From NCBI GenBank assembly GCA_030426665.1, contig JAUHYD010000017.1, positions 34,459 to 98,458 on the forward strand: 64,000 bases of DNA, read 5' to 3'. The translations under genes were made by a program, and so were the position numbers. Below are positions 36,401 through 41,386 of this stretch, piece after piece; position 1 is the first letter of the stretch; every line of letters starts with the position of its first letter. Below the pieces are notes generated by a model. The model did not search any database. It was not told the DNA's origin and saw nothing but the letters and a program-made list of their open reading frames with translations. The DNA comes from Bacteroidia bacterium. Its GTDB lineage: Bacteria > Bacteroidota > Bacteroidia > Chitinophagales > Chitinophagaceae.

Positions 36401-36998
36401 CGTGGATACAGTTCGCAGTATTCCCGTGTATATGACTGTTTTGCCTTTCGTCGTACCTACCGTCACCATCAATGCTGCTCCCGGATTCTCTATTGACCCG
36501 GGACAGGAAGTAACATTTTCAGCATTAGTTGCAGATGCCGGGGCAACACCGGGTTACCAATGGCTTATTAATAGTACACCGGTGCCGGGTGCGACTAATA
36601 GTGTATTTGTAACCAGTACATTGGTGAACGGAGATACTGTCAAATGCAAGGTGTCAGGTAGTGGTCGTTGCCCGGGTGTATCGGACGACTTTGGGGAAGT
36701 GATCACGGTTAAAAACGTTGGTGTTGGTTCTATAGGCAACAATGGCGGGCTGACACTTTCGCCAAACCCTAATTCGGGACTGTTTCACGTTTATGGGATG
36801 GTAGATATACAAGGTTCGGTGAATTTGCAAATATCCGATATGTTGGGGCGTGTAGTGTTTGAGAAAGACGCAGAAACAAAGGATGGCAGGTTGGACGAAT
36901 ATATTTCCGTTGATAATGTGTTGGCAAACGGAATGTATTTACTTACTGTCCGGTCCGATGAAAAGAATTATGTTTTTCACGTTACAATCACCAGATAA
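24489..36998 (+). CDS. Giant T9SS-secreted protein with 44 BIG2-like repeats
   Basis: A 4169-residue surface or secreted protein from the ATG at 24489 (a TTG nine codons upstream is less likely). Order: signal peptide (1-20, MYRKIVSLILALFCSLAAADA); an N-terminal beta-rich region (about 20-255); BIG2-like repeat 1 (about 258-330); a jelly-roll/MAM-like domain (about 358-530, LTQDFNSGLSPWTVD, LEISTNGGASWTTI, WAIDNISL); repeats 2-44 in tandem (about 600-3724); four Ig-like segments (SPSYQWYVN, TPLLRWMKNG, TPGYQWLIN); and a T9SS type A sorting domain (last ~80, LSPNPNSGLFHVYG, NGMYLLTV). Every repeat keeps one Cys near its start (VC.G) and one near its end (TGC) plus a Trp (GG.WSS), so each domain probably has its own disulfide. 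By family knowledge such proteins act as long adhesins or matrix stalks; the ligand is unknown. Confidence 0.88.
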   Translation: MYRKIVSLILALFCSLAAADAAVSITAGSGGTGICSNKAVSGSAPGYSSLGSITITEGVSSDFAAGTDVIVLHPPSGWRFSTTLPSLTFITGSNITGMSGSITASALTINITVAATTGADQITITGLQVQPLTTSAGSGNVYAASVTGVTGIATGTGGNNFATLSVASPVTAAVSIAATPSGAFCPGTHITFIPTSANGGTPTYTWAVNGTDVSIGSTFTSSTLSTGNTVSCRMVSSLGCLVANPVYSNTITATVLTAPAALTGSNQVCPGVTTTFSTTSTGGAWSSSNTSVATVSGGVVTGVTAGTSKISYTAGGCAATRVIYVNELPFAPALTPTVSTICDEGAITISASGSAAPTTILTQDFNSGLSPWTVDTAGSTLILPGSEWKACADSYLNEQGWYRSPDYTTFVMANADTSGSSSTLSAKLTSPEFSLAEYSSATLTFQHSYDYWPSGDVYVNLEISTNGGASWTTINNFIGETIGAKMAFVGQSYSLNAYLGNPHVKIRFYYRSTFGYYWAIDNISLTGVPAWVVPTWSPSTHLYLDAGYTMPYTAGTPISTVYMHPTSVTTPTFITYTATATSGACSNSATSAVTVNPAPGTTLGSMNLCVGTTTTLSNTAAGGTWLSANTSVATVVAGTGVVTGVAAGTATISYILGTSCAALAVVTVNTTPAAITGGPFVCMGTPTTLENATTGGSWSSSNPSVATVGSSTGVVSGVSLGAVTIVYSLGAGCTVTKALTVQPSPAAITGPAELCAGDTVTVTDATSGGIWVSGGTGIATIGYYTGDVIGVSAGTVNITYGMPTTGCLAITNMTVNPIGPITGSGDACIGYTNPLDNIGGSGTWVSGNVSVATVGASTGLLTGVATGTSMITYTSAAGCVAHRVITVNELPTEITGTASVCIGQTTALANATSGGTWSSSDLAVATVGSSTGIVSGGTAGTVEITYTAPSTCISTIIVTVNPLPVAITGSATICDGFTSALSNASSGGTWSSSNAAVATVGASGVVTAESEGTATITYTLPTGCYGTRGVTVNPLPAAITGTASVCQGQTTSLATITGGGIWSSSHLVVATVGSTSGSVLGGASGTATISYTLSTGCVSSRVVTVNPLPGSLSGASVVCTGTSTSLTTSSSGGTWTSSNTSVATVGATGAVTGVAAGNVVISYTLPTGCYSTKSMTVNSSPAAISGATGVCVAATTTLSSTTASGAWSSSNTSVAAIVSGTGVVTGIAAGTATITYMLSTGCIATRVTTVLPLPASISGSLSLCLGNSTSLSNSTGGGTWSTSNPTVANISSTTGVVTGMGLGTATISYTLPTGCYTSSLSVVNPLPAAVSGASALCVGSSTVYTDGTSGGVWSSSNTAIANIGSVSGAVTGVAAGTSTISYTLSTGCAATQTLTVNALPSGISGPDNICQTASASMTNPAGGGLWTSSTISVATVGSASGVVYGVAGGVAVITYTLPTGCKTAKAVTVTALPAAISGSPVVCEGSTILYSDATAGGSWISGNTSVATIESTGLLTGVNAGTSNITYMLPLGCVATKVVTVNSVPAAVTGNANLCLAAPQLFETTTTDGGWASSSPSVVSINITTGVATGYVYGAATISYILPTGCYAIKEVTVNLTPSSIAGSGSVCEGLTTPFSNAVSGGSWTSSDATIASVNSATGVVSGVSAGTATITYTLSTGCFKTKQITVNPVPEDITGPAAMCQGLAATLSTSSTGGTWSSGSTFVAIVGVTTGVVNGISPGTANITYKFPTGCQTTRVMTVYALPSSISGAPNLCIDGTTTLSTASSGGTWTSSIPAVATVDGTGVVTGETIGTSRITYTLGIGCSVSKVVTVHPNPPTPTGADTTCLGITVPFSNTLTGGVWSSSASSGIVTVGSSSGVVTPVAPGVDAVTYTLGTGCYSTKPIVVNTVTPIIGSTSICIGALSMLSHATPGGTWSSSNTAVVGISPTSGNAVGYSVNTATISYVLPSGCIATTIVSVNTLPPSISGLGSVCPGFNVSLFNAAPDGVWSSSNATIASVGSSSGIVTGVAPGLVAIQYLLPTGCSVSRVLTVNSLPATIVGNESICAGNSAVMTIAATGGTWSSSDFSVASIGATTGVVSGIAAGTATITYTPSSGCLATHSLTVNDMPSAISGAGAVCSGTMGTFTNTTAGGTWSSVYSAVVSVDTATGVYTALAPGTAIISYTLGVGCAATSVLTVNVMPGSISGIASVCAGYTTSLSSSPSGGIWTSGNTSAATINSTTGVVTGVAGGTSTITYGFPSGCEVYSVVTISPMSATIAGVPVVCEGATTTLSDPAAGGGTWSSSNSTIAAVDMTSGSVTGVSSGTATITYTIGSGCVSVKEVTVNPIPMPIAGIPSACLGMSTALSDLTAGGTWSSSDATVATIGSSTGIVNAVSAGVSDITYQLPTGCLVSQELTVNPAPGTTSGVGTVCAGSNTVFTNSVIGGVWSSGSPSIASVDPITGIATGVSGGVAEITYLMGAGCLTSTSLTVYPVPASISGSASVCQGQVVALSNATGGGTWGSSNGAVASIGLSDGIVSGIAPGTTTIAYTIGTGCAVELELTVNPLAANTGFASTCVGFSTVLSNAISGGTWSTGSAVASVDAAGSVTGLIAGIADITYELPTGCRAITAVTVSSVSPITGSSDLCVGQPVTFSNSSSGGTWTSGDATVAAVDAATGTVTGITTGSASISYYFGGGCVAVKDVTVSPLAPIVGSDMACVGQTSIFTDAVTGGTWSSAETSVVVDASTGAVTGVAVGTAVISYRLPSGCTATKEITVNPLSDIIGPDRVCEGSSITLSNATPGGSWSTASPAIITADISTGDITGVSFGEGIVSYQLPSGCRATHAVTVNPLPDAISGSLNVCLGLTSTLSSSSVGGSWSSSDVAVASVDMTSGVVTGLTTGTTEVSYTLPTGCVSSVIVTVNALPDPISGTLNICQGGINSLTNSSVGGTWASDDLSIATIDATTGSITGVTPGTASVIYTLGTGCIVTAVVTVNPLPPAISGAGSICVGESTTLSNPAAGGTWSSVVANVSVGSLTGVVTGVAPGLASVVYTLPTGCRRTLSVFVNALPLPVSGSLGVCQGATSLLSSGPSGGTWSSDDPAIASVDPSSGLVSGNSTGTSFISYTLPTGCSIASEVTVNTLPGAISGAGVVCQGHATPLSVSIPGGSWLSSDATVATVDGTGVVTGVNPGLVTITYTLPTGCISTRSMTVNGLPAPITGVSGVCAGQTTSLYDASPGGVWISGATGIASVDVVTGEVTGVSVGTAEVTYSLSSGCTSTRIVTVNLTPAPIAGPSTVCVGSAVALTNTTGGGIWSAAAPAVATVGGGGSVTGVSVGVANISYTLPSGCGVVREMTVNALPPPITGAGTVCPGQTLSLSNSVSGGTWNSSAAGIATIDVTSGVVTGMSGGVVVMTYTLPTGCYTHAVVIVDPAPAAITGVGQACVGASAILSCATSGGFWYSSASSVASVDAATGVVTAATAGTATISYRMSTGCFSESIFTVNPLPPAIAGSSSACLGAATALYNSVPGGTWTSSDPTIATVDIVTGDVTGVAFGSATITYALPTGCRTSLVVSVHPLPAVITGVMRICQGNTTLLSDATGPGSWSSGDTSIIVADAASGVVMGVSAGTALVYYTTAAGCSTSAVVTVDALLPVVGTNLVCAGDTVHFSCGVPGGSWSSSTLGVATVSDTGTVAGVGSGVAVISYRLSSGCVSTRVVTVNPLPVGYFVTGGGSFCTGAAGVPVGLSGSLPGFGYHLNNGSTPVSYLAGTGSVLNYGLQSVGGVYSVRAVNLTTGCSRTMVGTATVTPVALAPATVSVFSSGGDTVCNSTSVTYSPVTYLAGTSPSYQWYVNSTLVGSAGSYSYSPSDGDTITCKLHSSASCAVPDTATGSLVMTVLPLVGPSVSVSVIPGDTICNLATADFTATPVNGGSTPLLRWMKNGSLAATGATYGYTPLDGDDIVCELVSDARCRLVDTVRSIPVYMTVLPFVVPTVTINAAPGFSIDPGQEVTFSALVADAGATPGYQWLINSTPVPGATNSVFVTSTLVNGDTVKCKVSGSGRCPGVSDDFGEVITVKNVGVGSIGNNGGLTLSPNPNSGLFHVYGMVDIQGSVNLQISDMLGRVVFEKDAETKDGRLDEYISVDNVLANGMYLLTVRSDEKNYVFHVTITR
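26289..35660 (+). repeat. 43 tandem BIG2-like repeats of ~72 residues
   Basis: About 9.4 kb of tandem protein-coding repeats of roughly 216-219 bases each, counted by eye as 43 units; a 44th unit lies apart at about 25260-25480. The consensus begins with (P)AAITG, then VC.G.....L, GG.WSSS, VATV, GVVTGV..GTATITYTLPTGC and VTVNPLP. At DNA level the units are diverged, apart from short recurring words such as TGGAGCAGTAGCAAT. Confidence 0.85.
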
Positions 36999-37075
36999 CC
37001 AATGTTTCGTGGTGTTTTTCCCACAATTGTTAGAAAATGCGATAAAAATACTGACAACTGCAACGAAAAAAATGG

Positions 37076-37083
37076 TAATTTTG
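37076..37083 (+). promoter_or_regulatory. Candidate -7 box for atpG
   Basis: TAATTTTG is an exact TAnnTTTG match 35 bases before the atpG start. No properly spaced TTG is present. It suggests that the isolated atpG has its own promoter. Confidence 0.4.
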
Positions 37084-37117
37084 CGGTTGATTTAGTTTTT
37101 TATTATCATTTTTTTAT

Positions 37118-37999
37118 ATGTCAGGTCAACTTAAAGAAGTCCGTAATCGTATTAAATCTGTAACGTCAACTCAGCAGATTACTAAGGCAATGAAGATGGT
37201 TAGTGCGGCAAAGTTACGTCGTGCTCAGGATGCAATTATACAAATGCGTCCGTATTCAGGGAAATTGCAGGATATGTTGAGCAACATCGTTAGTGCCGCT
37301 TCGTCGGAGGTGAGTCTTCCTCTTGCAGACGAACGTCCCATTGAGCGTGTCCTGTTTATTCTTGTTACCTCCGATAGAGGACTGTGTGGTGCATACAATG
37401 CAAACGTGATTAAGCTGGCTCGTAGTATCATCAGCAGCAAGTATGCAGCCCAACAGGCAAAGGGTAATGTTACTATTTTGCCGATAGGGAAGAAAGGTTA
37501 CGAGTTTTTCGAACGAAATAATCAAAAGCAGGTGTCTGATTATTGGGATATATTTTCTGACTTGACTTTCGAAAACGTGCGTCGTGCTGCCGTTTATGCT
37601 CAGCAGGCGTTTCTGAATAAAGAGTACGACAGAGTAGAGATTGTATATAGTCAATTCAAAAATGCTGCAACGCAAAACTTTATTTCGGAGCAATATCTGC
37701 CGATTCCTAAAGTTGAGCAAAAAGAAAACAGTATGAGTACTGACTTCATTTTTGAGCCATCTATGGAAACATTGATGCAGGAGTTGATGCCTAAAATACT
37801 CAATACGCAGGTATACAAAGCAGTTTTAGATGCCAATGCATCTGAACATGGTGCCCGTATGACCGCGATGGATAAAGCAAGTGAGAATGCCAATGATTTG
37901 TTGAAGGCTTTGAAAATTAGCTATAACAGAGCACGTCAGGCAGCTATTACAACTGAGTTAACAGAGATTGTTAGTGGTGCAGCTGCATTGCAGGGTTAG
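37118..37999 (+). CDS. atpG: ATP synthase F1 gamma subunit
   Basis: The central rotor shaft of F1Fo ATP synthase, linking the c-ring to the alpha3beta3 head. 293 residues, normal length. The N-terminal helix (LKEVRNRIKSVTSTQQITKAMKMVSAAKLRRAQ) and the C-terminal helix (ENANDLLKALKISYNRARQAAITTELTEIVSGAAAL) are the conserved coiled-coil of the shaft; the middle holds the Rossmann-like part with TSDRGLCGAYNANV. The start ATG at 37118 is the usual one. In many bacteria atpG follows atpA in an atp operon; here it stands alone between the giant gene and a T9SS gene. Confidence 0.95.
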   Translation: MSGQLKEVRNRIKSVTSTQQITKAMKMVSAAKLRRAQDAIIQMRPYSGKLQDMLSNIVSAASSEVSLPLADERPIERVLFILVTSDRGLCGAYNANVIKLARSIISSKYAAQQAKGNVTILPIGKKGYEFFERNNQKQVSDYWDIFSDLTFENVRRAAVYAQQAFLNKEYDRVEIVYSQFKNAATQNFISEQYLPIPKVEQKENSMSTDFIFEPSMETLMQELMPKILNTQVYKAVLDANASEHGARMTAMDKASENANDLLKALKISYNRARQAAITTELTEIVSGAAALQG

Positions 38000-38073
38000 T
38001 AGCCCAGATTGCTCAATCATATTTTTAAACATCTTTGTGCGTGGCATGAAGATGTTTTCTTATTTTTATAGAA

Positions 38074-39963
38074 ATGTTTATTATGCGAGTTTGTTTATTC
38101 TTTTTTCTTGCTGCGACGTTTGCAGCGGCTGATGTATCTGCCCAGAAGGCTAGAGTCAAACAATATACTGCCCCGTTGGCAGGCAAAGTAGTGCTTGGAA
38201 ATGTGGAGGATAAGTATAATGCGTCTGTTGAAAATCTGGAGGCGCCCGATGTAGAAAACGAAGCGGACAAAAAGAAGCTACGCGAAATAAAAGAGTTGCT
38301 GAAGTTAAGATATCCTCGGAAAGCAACCCACACAAATCTGCAAAAGAAGACAACCGCCGTAGCGCAACCAATCATGACAAATGGTTTTATTGCTGATTCT
38401 CTGTCGGGTATTCCGCCGGACAATTATTGTGCGGTTAGCAATGGCGACAAGGCAGTTTCGGTGATGAATTCGTCCATTGCCATTCACGATGCAAATTCAG
38501 GTGACTACCTTTTGAAGGCAAGTCTGATGTTGTTTAGCAAGGATGTTGGATTGACTGACGATGGAATTACAGGCGTAGATTACAGGTTCGACCCAAAGGT
38601 TATTTATGACCCGGAGGCAGACAAGTTCATATGTGTGATGCTCAACAGTACTAATCAGTACAACTGGATTGTAGTTGGTTTCTCAAAGACCAATGACCCT
38701 GCAGGGGAATGGAATTTTTACAAGTTTTATGGCGACTATAAAGATGATACGACTTGGTTCGATTATCCGGCTATTTCCATAACGCACGATGAGTTCTTTC
38801 TTACAGGCAATAAAATTCGGTATGGTCAGAGTTGGCAGGCCGGCTTTAAGGAGACATTGATTTATCAGGTAAATAAAGAAAGTGGATATAGGGGAGATAC
38901 TGTGCTTACCTACCAGATTTGGGACAACATTAATTACAATAATAAGAATCTGCGCTGCCTGCATCCTGTTAAGCCGGCGAATGGTATTCTGGGACCCGAT
39001 CAGTATTTTTTGTCAAACAGAAATTTTGATATGACAAATGACTCGGTGTTTTTAGTTAAGGTGCCAAACACGATAGCAAGTGGGGATACAAACCTCACCG
39101 TTACACCGTTAATTTCAAGTTTGCCTTATGGGGTACCTCCCAATGGGCTACAGCCGGACACTACCAGGACGCTTGCTACCAATGACGGTAGAGTTCTCGG
39201 CGCATTTGTAAAGGACAATGAAATTCAGTTTGTGAGTGTGACGGCAAACCCTGCAAACGGAAACGCTGCCATTTATCATGGAATCATTAGTAATTTCAGA
39301 ACGCACCCAACTGTCTTTGCCAGATTGATAAGCAATGACACGCTTGATTTTGGTTACCCGAATATCTCCTATACAGGTAGCTCATGGGGTATCAATAATG
39401 CAATCATCACCTATGAATTCTCTGGTCGGAATAGATTCCCGGGATATGGAGGCGTGTTTTTTGATGGTAGTGATTACTCCGATATGCTGGTTATAAAAGA
39501 AGGCGAAAATAGCATTGTAAGGTTGTCCGGGAAAGAGCAGCGGTGGGGCGACTATAGTGGTTCTCAGCCCGATTGGGATGCACCAGGTGCAATTTGGGTA
39601 GATGGCATTTTTGGTAAATCGAATAGAAGGTACGGTAGCTACATGGCTCGCCTTACCTCTCCCTATTACACAAGTGTACCTGCAATCGCTTCGCAAGCTT
39701 CTGACGAATCGTCCAGATTATACCCGGCACCTGCCTGGCAGTTTGTACATTTTGAGTTTAATGTTATCGAAGAGCAAGCGTTTAGTTTCGTTATTTATGA
39801 TATTTCCGGAAGGGTAGTAGATAAAGTTCTGGATACCTACTGCCGAACTGGTAAAAATGAGATTCAGTTGAATATCGCTTCGCTTTCATCGGGCACATAT
39901 TTCCTGAAGGCAATCGGAAAAAAAGGAGAGGTAATCCCGGTACACAAGTTAATTCGTCAATAG
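38074..39963 (+). CDS. Large T9SS-secreted protein, propeller-like
   Basis: A 629-residue exported protein with a signal peptide (1-25, VCLFFFLAATFAAADVSAQ). A short coiled helical stretch (about 55-85, NEADKKKLREIKELLKLRY) precedes a large domain (about 105-545) with strand-like repeats such as DPKVIYDPEADKFICVML, DYPAISITHDEFFLTGN and WGDYSGSQPDWDAPGAIWV, a pattern seen in beta-propeller or sialidase-like folds; no catalytic motif can be identified. The final ~80 residues are a T9SS type A tail (LYPAPAWQFVHFEF, IYDISGRVV, SLSSGTYFLKAIG). Start: ATG at 38074, with a second ATG at 38083. Function unknown. Confidence 0.8.
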   Translation: MFIMRVCLFFFLAATFAAADVSAQKARVKQYTAPLAGKVVLGNVEDKYNASVENLEAPDVENEADKKKLREIKELLKLRYPRKATHTNLQKKTTAVAQPIMTNGFIADSLSGIPPDNYCAVSNGDKAVSVMNSSIAIHDANSGDYLLKASLMLFSKDVGLTDDGITGVDYRFDPKVIYDPEADKFICVMLNSTNQYNWIVVGFSKTNDPAGEWNFYKFYGDYKDDTTWFDYPAISITHDEFFLTGNKIRYGQSWQAGFKETLIYQVNKESGYRGDTVLTYQIWDNINYNNKNLRCLHPVKPANGILGPDQYFLSNRNFDMTNDSVFLVKVPNTIASGDTNLTVTPLISSLPYGVPPNGLQPDTTRTLATNDGRVLGAFVKDNEIQFVSVTANPANGNAAIYHGIISNFRTHPTVFARLISNDTLDFGYPNISYTGSSWGINNAIITYEFSGRNRFPGYGGVFFDGSDYSDMLVIKEGENSIVRLSGKEQRWGDYSGSQPDWDAPGAIWVDGIFGKSNRRYGSYMARLTSPYYTSVPAIASQASDESSRLYPAPAWQFVHFEFNVIEEQAFSFVIYDISGRVVDKVLDTYCRTGKNEIQLNIASLSSGTYFLKAIGKKGEVIPVHKLIRQ

Positions 39964-40019
39964 CGCTTGACGACATCCTTGTTTCAAATACGGTACCAAT
40001 CCTACGACAATAATACTGC

Positions 40020-41264
40020 ATGCATCTGTTTTTTAATGTTATTCTCGCGTTCAGGGCCATCCGAAACAATAAGTTAAGGTCAGCACTCACAATAGCGATT
40101 ATAGGGCTGGGTATTATGGCGTTGGTAGGCATACTAACCGCCCTGGAAGTCATGAAGAGTGCTATTTATAGCAACTTCAGCAGCATGGGCGTGAATACTT
40201 TTCAGATAACAAGCGACGTCCTGAAACAAAAGAGGCATCGAGGTGGTGGTGTCAATACTATTGTAGTAGAAGGGAAAAATATTACCTACGATGAAGCAAG
40301 GGCGTTCAAAGAGCGCTATAAGTTTCCTTCTCAGGTAAGCATGTCGGTTTCCGGAACCAGCGTCGCGACCGTTCACTATGCATCAGAAAAAACCAATCCT
40401 AATGTGCGCGTAACTGGTGTAGATGCAGCTTTTTTGTCAGTAGGGGACACCAAATTGGAGTCAGGACGTAACTTCTCTTCGACCGAAATTTATACTGGTG
40501 CTTATGTGTGTCTTCTCGGAAATGGTGTAGCTAAAAAGCTGTTTAGAGACCACCCGGCTGAAGCTATCAATGCTGTGGTGTCGGTTGGAGACGTTAAGTG
40601 TAGGGTTATCGGAGTGATGGAGGCTAAGGGCGGAAGTATGATGATGAATGCCGATAATAGAGTGGTTATTCCCATTAACACTGCTCGTGCCCTTTTTGGT
40701 GGTGACCGCTCTTACTTGATTAGTGTCAAGGTGCCCAAGGTGAGCATGAAAGACATAGCGGCAGAAGAAGCTGAGGGAGTATTCCGAGTAATCAGAAAGT
40801 TGCCCTTAGGCGCGCACGACAATTTCAGCATAACACAGAATAATTCATTAGTAGAGCGAGTGATGAGTAGTATTGCCTACATAAGGATGGCGGCTCTGTT
40901 TATAGGAATCATTACTTTATTAGGGTCTGTGATTGGGTTAATGAATATCATGCTGGTGTCAGTTGCAGAACGTACCAGAGAGATAGGCGTTAGTAAGGCC
41001 CTTGGTGCCAGGTCCTCCGCCATAAAACAACAGTTTCTCACCGAGTCGGTAATCATCAGTTTACTTGGTGGCCTAAGCGGAGTAATACTCGGAATGTTGA
41101 TGGGTAACATTGTTGGTTTGGTCTTTGGTACCGGCTTTGTTGTTCCGTGGCTATGGATTGGTATGGGCGTAAGTCTGTGTGCGATTGTTGGGGTTATTTC
41201 CGGCATATATCCGGCAATGAAAGCATCGAAACTAGACCCCATTGTTGCTTTGCGCTCTGAGTAG
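40020..41264 (+). CDS. MacB/FtsX-type ABC transporter permease
   Basis: A 414-residue inner-membrane permease of the MacB class. The N-terminal helix (about 15-45, NNKLRSALTIAIIGLGIMALVGILTALE) is followed by a periplasmic MacB_PCD domain of about 230 residues, and then the three FtsX helices (about 285-310, 335-360, 375-400) with the cytoplasmic coupling segment VAERTREIGVSKALGARSSAI, which is typical of MacB/LolC-like proteins. By family, it transmits ATP binding to periplasmic movement rather than moving substrate across the inner membrane. Its ATPase is not next to it; the ABC ATPase at 44143 pairs with a different permease. Substrate unknown. Confidence 0.88.
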   Translation: MHLFFNVILAFRAIRNNKLRSALTIAIIGLGIMALVGILTALEVMKSAIYSNFSSMGVNTFQITSDVLKQKRHRGGGVNTIVVEGKNITYDEARAFKERYKFPSQVSMSVSGTSVATVHYASEKTNPNVRVTGVDAAFLSVGDTKLESGRNFSSTEIYTGAYVCLLGNGVAKKLFRDHPAEAINAVVSVGDVKCRVIGVMEAKGGSMMMNADNRVVIPINTARALFGGDRSYLISVKVPKVSMKDIAAEEAEGVFRVIRKLPLGAHDNFSITQNNSLVERVMSSIAYIRMAALFIGIITLLGSVIGLMNIMLVSVAERTREIGVSKALGARSSAIKQQFLTESVIISLLGGLSGVILGMLMGNIVGLVFGTGFVVPWLWIGMGVSLCAIVGVISGIYPAMKASKLDPIVALRSE

Positions 41265-41272
41265 TGTTTTAG

Positions 41273-41296
41273 GGCTTCGCTAACGCCCGATTTTTG
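41273..41296 (+). terminator. Weak terminator after the permease
   Basis: GGGC (41273-41276) pairs with GCCC (41286-41289), followed by GATTTTT. The stem has only four GC pairs and a 9-base loop. Confidence 0.35.
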
Positions 41297-41386
41297 TCTG
41301 TGTTGCGAAATTTCATTAGTTTTATTGTGTATATATTTCTTTTGTTAAATATTAAATTACTACATTTAGTAATAAACCATTATCAA

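Noticed and set aside
24620..36750. Many minus-strand open frames inside the giant gene, some over 140 codons
   Set aside because: They recur with the repeat period and mirror the sense codons (Val/Pro/Thr-rich), so they are shadows of the repeats rather than genes.
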